From contig CAZDOO010000016.1 of the NCBI GenBank assembly GCA_964507045.1, positions 1 through 64,000 on the forward strand: DNA of 64,000 bases, in the 5' to 3' direction. Shown here in pieces: positions 40,194-47,844 of the stretch. The position numbers were made by a program, and so were the translations under genes. Each line of letters opens with the position of its first letter. The stretch's first letter is position 1. The notes under the pieces are model-generated. The model had not been told where the DNA came from, did no database searches, and was given only the letters and a program-made list of their open reading frames with translations. Origin of the DNA: UBA8199 sp964507045 (GTDB lineage Bacteria > Verrucomicrobiota > Verrucomicrobiia > Limisphaerales > UBA8199).

Positions 40194-41513
40194 ATGCCTG
40201 CCTGGTGCCGTCCGCTGTGCTGGGCGGTCGTCCTTGCCGCGCTGTCGCCAAGTGTTCTGGCCGAAGGCCTCCTCCTCTCCGGCGCCACGGTGCACACAAT
40301 CTCCGGCGAGACGCTTGCCCCTGGCCAGGTCCTTATCCAGGATGGGAAGATCGCGGCCGTCGGCAAATCCGTCTCAGCCGATGGCGCGGCCTCGATTGAC
40401 CTTGCCGGCCACCATCTCTACCCCGGGATCATCGCGCTGAACACCGTCCTCGGCCTCACGGAAATCAGCGGTGTCCGCGCCACGCAGGACACGACCGAAG
40501 TGGGCGACGGTTTCACGCCCGATGTCGAATCGTGGATTGCTGTGAATCCTGATTCGGAGCTGATCCCAGTCACTCGCGCCAATGGCATCACGTGCTTCGA
40601 AGCCGTGCCGCAAGGCCACATCATCTCCGGCCAGTCGGCTCTGCTGGCTGCGGCTGGCTGGACCACCGAGCAGATGACCCTCAAGAAGCCCCTGGCGCTC
40701 CATTTATTCTGGCCGGCCATGGAGCTCGATACCACGCCCAAGGCAAAGGCGCGGGACAAGGCCAAATGGAAGTCCCTGGAGGACCAAGCCAGGGAACGCC
40801 GCCTCCGCCTCCGGGCCGTCGAGGACTTCTTCGAGGAAGCGAAGGCCTACGCCAAGGCCAGGGACGCCGCCGCCAAAGGCCAGGCCGCAGCGCCGGAATC
40901 AATCCCCGCCTGGGAAGCCATGCTGCCTTACGCGCGCGGCGAACTGCCCATCACCGTCCACGCCGACGAAATCCGCCAAATCCGGGCCGCCGTCCAGTGG
41001 GCCGATACCAATCACTACAAGATCATCCTGGCCGGCGCCCGCGACGCCTGGATGGCTGCCGACCTGCTGGCAGCAAAGCAAGTCCCGGTGATTTACGAAC
41101 ACACCTACACTCAACCGGTCCGGGACACCGAATCCTACGACGTTCACTTCCGCGCGCCCGCGGTTCTGCACCAGGCGGGCGTCCGGGTCACCTTCAGCAT
41201 GGGCGCGGACAGCTTTGATGCCGGGATGATTCGCAACCTGCCATACTCCGCGGCGCAGGCCGTCGCCTTTGGCCTGCCTGAATCCGAAGCCCTCAAGGGC
41301 CTCACGCTCTACCCGGCGCAGATTGCCGGCCTCGCCGATCGCCTCGGCTCACTGGACCCCGGCAAGGACGCCACGCTGATCGCCGCCGACGGCGACATCC
41401 TCGACATCCGCAGCCACGTGAAGCGCATGTGGATTGCGGGCAAGGAAGTCAGCCTGGAAAGCCGCCACACCCGGCTTTACGAGAGATACCAGAACCGCCC
41501 GCGCCTCAAGTAA
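40194..41513 (+). CDS. Exported amidohydrolase-like protein lacking HxH
   Basis: A 439-residue protein. ATG 40194 begins a signal peptide (CWAVVLAALSPSVLAEG); the frame upstream of it only translates the inverted repeat. Amidohydrolase features: LLSGATVHTISGETLAPG, GKIAAVG, a C-terminal LDPGKDATLIAADGDILDI block. The metal HxH is absent (YPGIIALNTVLGLTEIS), but later His residues (ITVHADEIRQI, IYEHTYTQ) remain. It follows the 972-residue amidohydrolase by 117 bases and may form a complex with it, as the two-gene arrangement suggests; it could be a non-catalytic or altered-metal subunit. Confidence 0.8.
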   Translation: MPAWCRPLCWAVVLAALSPSVLAEGLLLSGATVHTISGETLAPGQVLIQDGKIAAVGKSVSADGAASIDLAGHHLYPGIIALNTVLGLTEISGVRATQDTTEVGDGFTPDVESWIAVNPDSELIPVTRANGITCFEAVPQGHIISGQSALLAAAGWTTEQMTLKKPLALHLFWPAMELDTTPKAKARDKAKWKSLEDQARERRLRLRAVEDFFEEAKAYAKARDAAAKGQAAAPESIPAWEAMLPYARGELPITVHADEIRQIRAAVQWADTNHYKIILAGARDAWMAADLLAAKQVPVIYEHTYTQPVRDTESYDVHFRAPAVLHQAGVRVTFSMGADSFDAGMIRNLPYSAAQAVAFGLPESEALKGLTLYPAQIAGLADRLGSLDPGKDATLIAADGDILDIRSHVKRMWIAGKEVSLESRHTRLYERYQNRPRLK

Positions 41514-41584
41514 CTCAATCCTCAGCGTTCCGCCATTGGCCCCAGGCGCCTGGCGCCGCGCGAACCGGCCAACCAGCACAGCAC

Positions 41585-43213
41585 ATGAGCCCCACCTGCG
41601 ATCTCCTCATCCGCAACGGCACCCTCTACGACGGCGGCGGCGGGCCGCCCATCCAGGGCGACCTCGCGGTCAACGGCCAGGCCATTGCCGCCATCGGCTC
41701 GCTGGGGAGCGCGCGCGGCAAGGTCGAGCTGGATGCCGGCGGCCTGGCCGTCGCTCCGGGCTTCATCAACATGCTGAGCTGGGCCAACCGTTCTCTCATC
41801 GCGGACGGGCGCTCGCAGAGCGACATCCGCCAGGGTGTCACACTCGAAGTGCTGGGCGAAGGCTCTTCGATGGGGCCGCTCACCGACACCATGAAGCGCC
41901 AGATGCGCGAGCAGCAGGGAGACATCAAGTACGACATCGAGTGGACCACGCTGGGGCAGTACCTGGACTACCTCGTCCACCGCGGCGTCTCCTGCAACGT
42001 CGCCTCCTTCGTCGGCGCCACCACCCTGCGCGTCCACGAAATCGGCTATGCCGACCGGCCGCCCACGCCCGCCGAGCTGGCCCGCATGCAGGCGCTAGCG
42101 CGCGAGGCGATGGCCGAGGGCGCGCTGGGAATTTCCTCCGCTCTCATCTACGCCCCGGCCTGCTACGCCAAAACCGACGAGCTGGTCGCCCTGTGCCGCG
42201 CCGTCGCCGAATACAGCGGCCTCCACATCTCCCACCTGCGCAGCGAAAGCAGCCGGCTGCTCGAAGCCGCCGACGAGCTCATCCACATCGCCCGGCAAGC
42301 CCGCATCCCGGCTGAGATTTACCACCTCAAAGCCGCCGGCCGGCCCAACTGGCACAAGCTCGACGCGCTGATCCAGAAAGTCGAGGCCGCGCGGGCCGAG
42401 GGGCTCGCCATCACCGCGGACATGTATAACTACACCGCCGCCGCCACCGGGCTCGACGCCGCCATGCCGCCCTGGGTCCAGGAAGGCGGGCACGACGAAT
42501 GGGTCAAACGGCTCCAATCCCCCGCCGTCCGCCAGCGCGTGAAGCGCGAGATGGCCGCCCCGGCCGACGAATGGGAGAACTTCTTTGTGGCGGCCGGCTC
42601 CCCGGACAATATCGTGCTCGCCGGCTTCAAGTCGGACAAGCTCAAGCCGCTCACAGGCAAGACCCTCGCCCAAGTTGCCGCCCTGCGCCGCACTTCACCC
42701 GAGGAGGCTGCCATGGACCTGGTCGTCGAAGACAACACCCGCGTGGACGCCATCTACTTCATCATGTCTGAGGACAACATCCGCCGCCAGCTCAAGCTGC
42801 CCTGGGTCAGCTTCGGCTCCGACGAAGGCTCGTTCGCGCCGGAAGGCATCTTCCTCAAATCCTGCCCGCACCCGCGCGCCTACGGCAACGTCGCCCGCCT
42901 GTTGGGCAAGTATGTGCGCGAGGAGAAAATCACCCCGCTTAAGGATGCCATCCGCCGCCTCACCTCCCTGCCCACCGCCAACCTCAAGCTCGACCGCCGC
43001 GGCGCCCTCAAGCCCGGCTGCTTCGCCGACATGGTCGTCTTCGACCCCGCCGCCGTATCCGACCGCGCGACGTTCGAGCAGCCCCACCAGTATGCACTCG
43101 GCATGCGCCACGTCTTTGTCAACGGCGTCCAGGTCCTCGCGGACGGCGAGCACACCGGCGCCAAACCCGGCCAGGTCGTCCGCGGCCCCGGCTGGAGCGG
43201 GCGCAAACCATAA
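41585..43213 (+). CDS. N-acyl-D-amino-acid deacylase-like amidohydrolase
   Basis: A 542-residue cytoplasmic-looking protein starting at ATG 41585, just before the typical DLLIRNGTLYDGGGGPP. It follows the D-aminoacylase pattern: QGVTLEVLGEGSSMGPL, HISHLRSESSRLLEAADE, EIYHLKAAGRPNW, ITADMYNYTAAATGLDA, FGSDEGSFAPEG, RRGALKPGCFADMVVFDP. The first metal motif is FINMLSWAN instead of HxH, as in a sub-group of this family, while the later His and Asp are kept. It would release acyl groups from N-acyl-D-amino acids, e.g. from cell-wall or dipeptide turnover, along with its neighbours. Confidence 0.85.
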   Translation: MSPTCDLLIRNGTLYDGGGGPPIQGDLAVNGQAIAAIGSLGSARGKVELDAGGLAVAPGFINMLSWANRSLIADGRSQSDIRQGVTLEVLGEGSSMGPLTDTMKRQMREQQGDIKYDIEWTTLGQYLDYLVHRGVSCNVASFVGATTLRVHEIGYADRPPTPAELARMQALAREAMAEGALGISSALIYAPACYAKTDELVALCRAVAEYSGLHISHLRSESSRLLEAADELIHIARQARIPAEIYHLKAAGRPNWHKLDALIQKVEAARAEGLAITADMYNYTAAATGLDAAMPPWVQEGGHDEWVKRLQSPAVRQRVKREMAAPADEWENFFVAAGSPDNIVLAGFKSDKLKPLTGKTLAQVAALRRTSPEEAAMDLVVEDNTRVDAIYFIMSEDNIRRQLKLPWVSFGSDEGSFAPEGIFLKSCPHPRAYGNVARLLGKYVREEKITPLKDAIRRLTSLPTANLKLDRRGALKPGCFADMVVFDPAAVSDRATFEQPHQYALGMRHVFVNGVQVLADGEHTGAKPGQVVRGPGWSGRKP

Positions 43214-43246
43214 CCTGATTTTGCAAAGCACTAACAATCCAAGCCT

Positions 43247-44077
43247 ATGATCAACCCCTTGATTACGCGTTCCTGGCTTACCGCTTTCATGCTCCTGGCA
43301 GCGTGCGCGCGCAGCCTTGCAGCCGGGCCGGTGCCCCTGGTCCAGGCTCACGCCCACAACGACTACCAGCACCCGCGCCCGCTGCTCGACGCGCTGGACC
43401 ACGGCTTCTGCAGCGTCGAGGCGGACGTGCACCTGGTCAACGGCCAGCTTCTCGTCGCGCATGACCTTGACAAGGTCAAACCGGAGCGGACGCTGCAAGC
43501 GCTCTACCTCGACCCGCTCCGTGAGCGGGTGAAGCGGAACGGCGGACGCGTCTATCCCGCCGGCCCGGAGTTCACGCTGCTGGTCGAGTTCAAGTCCGAT
43601 TGGGGGACCAGCTACCCCGTCCTGCGCGACCTCCTCAAGCAATATGCCGCCATGCTCACCTCGTTCCGGGCCGGAACCACGCAAACCAACGCCATCCGCA
43701 TCATCATCACCGGCCATCACTCGCCGGACATGTTCGCTGCCGAGCCGGTCCGCTACGTCGCGCTGGACGGTGAGCTGCCCGACCTGGACTCCAGCGCGCC
43801 CGCCGACCTTGTCCCCTGGATCAGCACCAACTGGAAACAGCACTTCCAATGGCGCGGCTCGGGCCCCATGCCCGAGGCGGACAAAGCGCAGCTCCGGCAG
43901 TTCGTCGCCAAAGCCCACCAGCATGGCCGCCGCATCCGCTTCTGGGGCGCGCCCAACCAGCCCGCGTTCTGGAGCGCGCTGCTCGCCGGCGGCGTGGACC
44001 TTATCAACGTGGACAATCTTGACGCCGGACAGAAGTTCCTGCTCAGCCGGGAGGGCAAGCGCCTGCAGAAGCCCTGA
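43247..44077 (+). CDS. Exported PI-PLC/GDPD-like phosphodiesterase
   Basis: A 276-residue protein with a signal peptide (FMLLAACARSLAAG; a Cys in the middle leaves a lipoprotein possible). The TIM-barrel start VQAHAHNDYQHPRPLLDALD, with HxHND, then SVEADVHLVNGQLLVAHD, is the active-site pattern of the PI-PLC/glycerophosphodiesterase-like family; the FWGAPNQPAFWSALLAGGVDLINVDN end is also typical. It would act on phosphodiesters in the periplasm. It follows the deacylase by 33 bases, probably in one transcript. Confidence 0.82.
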   Translation: MINPLITRSWLTAFMLLAACARSLAAGPVPLVQAHAHNDYQHPRPLLDALDHGFCSVEADVHLVNGQLLVAHDLDKVKPERTLQALYLDPLRERVKRNGGRVYPAGPEFTLLVEFKSDWGTSYPVLRDLLKQYAAMLTSFRAGTTQTNAIRIIITGHHSPDMFAAEPVRYVALDGELPDLDSSAPADLVPWISTNWKQHFQWRGSGPMPEADKAQLRQFVAKAHQHGRRIRFWGAPNQPAFWSALLAGGVDLINVDNLDAGQKFLLSREGKRLQKP

Positions 44078-44122
44078 CTTCCCGGGCTCGCAGGCACATT
44101 CGCCCGGCAGCGGGATAAAGCA

Positions 44123-45718
44123 TTGCTCCCGCCCCGGCCCTCGCGTAAAACCTCCGCCGTGAAGAAACAACCCGCACCCGCGGCGCAAGCCGCCCTGTCC
44201 AAGCCCCTGCGCGGCTACCTGTATTTCACGGCGGCCATAACCGGCGCCGCGATCATGATTGTGGAGATACTGGGCGCCAAAATGCTCTCGCCTTATGTCG
44301 GCCTGTCGCACTTCGTCTGGACGGCGCAGATTGCGGTCACGCTCATCGCGCTGGCCGGCGGCTATTACGTGGGCGGGCGCCTGGCCGACCGATCGCAACG
44401 GCTGGCGCGCCTGTACTGGGCCATTCTCGCCGCGGCCCTTTACCTCACCCTGACAGTATGCATCTGCGAGCCTGTCGCCTATTGGTGCCTGGACTTCAAC
44501 CTCGCCGTCGGCTCGCTGCTCGCGTCACTCATCCTGTTCTTCATTCCGCTGGCCTTGCTGGCGATGACCGGCCCCTACCTCGTCCGCGTGATCACCTCCT
44601 CCGTGGCCGGCGTGGGCGGCAACGTCGGACGCCTCACCGCCATCGGCACACTGGGCAGCCTGGCCGGCACACTGCTCATCGGCTATCTCCTGATTCCCCT
44701 GCTGCCCAACTCGCTCACCATGTGCTTCACTGCACTGGCGCTGATGCTCCTTTGCGCCGGTTACTTCCTGCTCGCCCGCCGCAAGGGCCCGGCGGTCCTG
44801 GCCCTCCTCCTGGCGCTCGGCTCGGCGGCCGGCGGGCAACGCTACCTGGGTCCGGCGCGCGAATACTCCCATGCCCGCGAGCTGTTCCGCGGCAATTCGC
44901 ACTTCGGCATGCTCCAAGTGCTGGACGCCCGCGAGCAGAGCTACCGCCTCTACCTCAACGACAACTTGGTCCAGAACACCTACGACCCCGACCGCAAACT
45001 CAGCGCCTCCCATTTCACTTACGCCCTCTCCGGCCTGGCCCGCGCCTACACCACCAACATCGCCGATGTCCTCTGCATCGGACTGGGCGTCGGCATCGTG
45101 CCGATGGAGTTCGCCCGCGCCGGCGCCCGCGTGGATGTGGTCGAAATCAACCCCGCCATCGTGCCCGTGGCCGTCCGCTTCTTTGACCTGGACACCAACC
45201 AGCTCCACCTCGTTCTCGACGATGGACGCCACTTCCTCAATCGCTGCCACAAACAATACGACGCCGTCATCCTCGACGCCTTCCTGGGCGACAGCTCCCC
45301 CTCGCACCTCTTCACGCAGCAAGCCTTTGCCTCCATCCGGCGCGTCTTGCGCCCCGGCGGCACGCTCGTCATCAACAGCTTCGGCAATCTCACCCCGGGC
45401 TGCGACTTCTTCGTCGCCTCCCTCACCCGGACGCTCCAGGCTGTCTTCCCCTCCGTCCGCGCGCACACCAGCGGCGACGGCGGCTTCTTCTTCGTCGCCT
45501 CAGGCCGCGCGCCCCTGGCATTTGCCCGCGCACCGGACATGACCGAGGTGCATCCCTATGTCCTCCGCGACGTCGAAGCCACCTACACGGGCATTGTGGA
45601 CACCGCGCCCGAACACGGCCGCATTCTGACCGACGACTTCAACCCCGCCGAGTTCTACGACGCCCGCAACCGTGAAGACTTCCGGCGCCGCCTGGCAATC
45701 GCCGCCAGGGAAATGTAA
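44123..45718 (+). CDS. Membrane-fused spermidine-synthase-like protein
   Basis: A 531-residue protein. The N-terminal 215 residues hold about seven membrane helices (ITGAAIMIVEILGAKMLSPYVG, LLASLILFFIPLALLAMTGPYL). The C-terminal part (about 250-510) is a spermidine-synthase/SAM-methyltransferase fold: DVLCIGLGVGIVPMEFARAG (SAM loop), VDVVEINPAIVPVA, YDAVILDAFLGDSSPSHLFT. These 'fused MFS/spermidine synthase' proteins are common, with unknown product. The start is the TTG at 44123 or the GTG at 44159. Its TAA stop is completed by the end of the MITE-like element at 45717. Confidence 0.85.
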   Translation: MLPPRPSRKTSAVKKQPAPAAQAALSKPLRGYLYFTAAITGAAIMIVEILGAKMLSPYVGLSHFVWTAQIAVTLIALAGGYYVGGRLADRSQRLARLYWAILAAALYLTLTVCICEPVAYWCLDFNLAVGSLLASLILFFIPLALLAMTGPYLVRVITSSVAGVGGNVGRLTAIGTLGSLAGTLLIGYLLIPLLPNSLTMCFTALALMLLCAGYFLLARRKGPAVLALLLALGSAAGGQRYLGPAREYSHARELFRGNSHFGMLQVLDAREQSYRLYLNDNLVQNTYDPDRKLSASHFTYALSGLARAYTTNIADVLCIGLGVGIVPMEFARAGARVDVVEINPAIVPVAVRFFDLDTNQLHLVLDDGRHFLNRCHKQYDAVILDAFLGDSSPSHLFTQQAFASIRRVLRPGGTLVINSFGNLTPGCDFFVASLTRTLQAVFPSVRAHTSGDGGFFFVASGRAPLAFARAPDMTEVHPYVLRDVEATYTGIVDTAPEHGRILTDDFNPAEFYDARNREDFRRRLAIAAREM

Positions 45719-45833
45719 CCACAGATGGACACAGATGAACCCAGACTTCAAGCCACCCCCGGTTGGAATGGGAACGGATTGTCCTTTAGCAGCATCTGAA
45801 AGAATCTGTGTCCATCTGTGTCCATTTGTGGTT
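45717..45833. mobile_element. MITE-like element, copy 2
   Basis: Ends AACCACAGATGGACACAGAT (45717) and TCCATTTGTGGTT (to 45833), with an extra internal TCTGTGTCCATCTGTG. The core GGTTGGAATGGGAACGG is the reverse complement of the 30990 copy's core, so the two are in opposite orientation. The element supplies the last two bases of the stop codon of the gene before it and ends 11 bases before thrS. Confidence 0.75.
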
Positions 45834-45844
45834 GAATAGTCCCC

Positions 45845-47806
45845 ATGCAAGATGATCGGAAAACACTCGACGACCGCAACAAGCTGACCGACCTGGAACG
45901 GCTGCGCCACTCCTGCGCCCATGTGATGGCTACCGCTATCCTGCGCCTGTGGCCCGATGCCCAGTTCGCCGCCGGCCCCGCCGTCGAGAACGGCTTCTAC
46001 TACGACGTGGAACTCCAACACCGCATCACGCCGGAGGATTTCCCGGCCATCGAGGCCGAGATGAAGAAGGAGATCAAGGCCAACCACACCTTCGAGAAGG
46101 TCGTCGTCACCCGCGAGCAGGCGATCAAAGACTCCGAGAGCGGCCGGCTGGGCGGCCTCTCCGAGCGTCCGGGCAACCCGAGCAAGTTCAAGCTCGGCAA
46201 CCTGGCCGACATCCCCGACGGCGAGCCCATCAGCTACTACAAGACCGGCGACTTCATTGACCTGTGCGCCGGCCCGCACGTGATGCGCACCGGCAACATC
46301 GGCGCCTACAAGCTCACCACCGTCGCCAGCGCCTACTACAAGGGCGACGAGAAGAATCCCCAGCTCCAACGCATCTACGGCACCGCGTTCAAGAACAAGA
46401 CTCAACTAGAGGAATACTTCAAGATGCTGGAGGAGGCCAAGCGCCGCGACCACCGCAAGATCGGCGCCGAGATGGGCCTCTACAGCATTGATACCGAATA
46501 CACCGGCCCGGGCATGCCGCTCTGGCTGCCCAAGGGCGGCGCCATCGTCGAAGAGTTGGAGAAGCTGGCCAAGGAAACCGAGTTCCAGGCGGGCTATGTG
46601 CGCGTGAAGACGCCGCATATCGCGAAGGAGAAAATGTATCTCACTTCGGGGCACCTGCCGTATTACGCAGAATCTATGTTCCCGCCAATGACCCTGCTGG
46701 AAGGGGCTGACACAGCCAAGCGGCCGATTCTGCGCGAGAAGTTCCAAGAAGTCCTGCGCGGCGGGGGCGAGCTGACGTCAGACAAGATTGATGCGTTCAT
46801 CGAACAGGCCCAGGCGATCTTCAAGGCGGAGGAACTCCCCGGCGAGCGCTATTACCTCAAAGCCATGAACTGCCCGCACCATCACCGCATCTTTGCGGCG
46901 GAGCCGCGCAGTTACCGCGACCTGCCGTTGCGCCTGGCCGAATACGGCACCTGCTACCGCTACGAGCAATCGGGCGAGCTGTTCGGCCTCATGCGCGTCC
47001 GCTCGCTTAACATGAACGACTCGCACATCTACTGCACCCCCGAGCAGTTCGCGCAGGAGTTCAACGCCGTCAACGAGATGTATCTCAAGTATTTCAAGAT
47101 ATTCGGCATCGAGAAATACGTGATGCGCTTCAGCACCTCCGCGCCCGAGGGCCTGGGCAAGAAGTACGTCAACGAGCCCGAGCTTTGGAAGCAGACCGAG
47201 GACATGGTCCGGCAGGTCCTGATTGACTCGAAGATCAACTACGTCGAGGTGCCCAACGAAGCGGCGTTCTACGGGCCGAAGATTGACGTGCAGGTCTGGA
47301 GTGTCATTGGCCGCGAGTTCACCCTGGCCACCAACCAGGTGGACTTCGCCGTCCCGAAGCGCTTCGGCCTGGTCTATCGCGACAAAGACAACGCCGACAA
47401 GACGCCCTTGTGCATCCACCGCGCGCCGCTGGGCACGCACGAGCGGTTCATCGGCTTCCTCATCGAGCATTACGCCGGCAACTTCCCGCTCTGGCTCGCG
47501 CCCGAGCAGGTGCGTGTGCTGACCATCGGCGACGAGCAGCCGCTGGTGGACTACGCCAAAGCCATCGTGCAGGAGCTGCGCGCCAACCTGGTCCGCGCCG
47601 AGGGCGATTACTCCAACGACAAGATCAACGGCAAGATCCAGCAGGCCGAGCAGGCCAAGGTCCACACCATGCTGGTCATCGGCCCCCGCGACATGGCCGC
47701 CAGCGCCGTCAGCGTCCGCGTCCACGGCAAAGGCAGCCTCGGCGCCAAGCCGAAGGCGGAAGTGGTGGCGGATATCCTGGCCGCGATCCGCGAGCGCCGG
47801 GCGTGA
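45845..47806 (+). CDS. thrS: Threonine--tRNA ligase
   Basis: A 653-residue class II synthetase. The editing domain opens with HSCAHVMA (HxxxH) and DLCAGPHVM (CxxxH). Catalytic motifs: YLKAMNCPHHH (zinc Cys), YRYEQSGELFGLMRVR (motif 2), and PLCIHRAPLGTHERFIGFLIEHYAG (motif 3 region). The C-terminal anticodon domain covers about 545-653. The N-terminal TGS domain of longer ThrRS is missing: the protein begins directly at the editing domain. It charges tRNA-Thr and clears Ser. A partial second copy of its 3' end lies at 50668, beyond an inserted gene. Confidence 0.97.
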   Translation: MQDDRKTLDDRNKLTDLERLRHSCAHVMATAILRLWPDAQFAAGPAVENGFYYDVELQHRITPEDFPAIEAEMKKEIKANHTFEKVVVTREQAIKDSESGRLGGLSERPGNPSKFKLGNLADIPDGEPISYYKTGDFIDLCAGPHVMRTGNIGAYKLTTVASAYYKGDEKNPQLQRIYGTAFKNKTQLEEYFKMLEEAKRRDHRKIGAEMGLYSIDTEYTGPGMPLWLPKGGAIVEELEKLAKETEFQAGYVRVKTPHIAKEKMYLTSGHLPYYAESMFPPMTLLEGADTAKRPILREKFQEVLRGGGELTSDKIDAFIEQAQAIFKAEELPGERYYLKAMNCPHHHRIFAAEPRSYRDLPLRLAEYGTCYRYEQSGELFGLMRVRSLNMNDSHIYCTPEQFAQEFNAVNEMYLKYFKIFGIEKYVMRFSTSAPEGLGKKYVNEPELWKQTEDMVRQVLIDSKINYVEVPNEAAFYGPKIDVQVWSVIGREFTLATNQVDFAVPKRFGLVYRDKDNADKTPLCIHRAPLGTHERFIGFLIEHYAGNFPLWLAPEQVRVLTIGDEQPLVDYAKAIVQELRANLVRAEGDYSNDKINGKIQQAEQAKVHTMLVIGPRDMAASAVSVRVHGKGSLGAKPKAEVVADILAAIRERRA

Positions 47807-47844
47807 TACTCTGTTTCCGGCCCGGCGGGGCGGAGTACTCTCGA

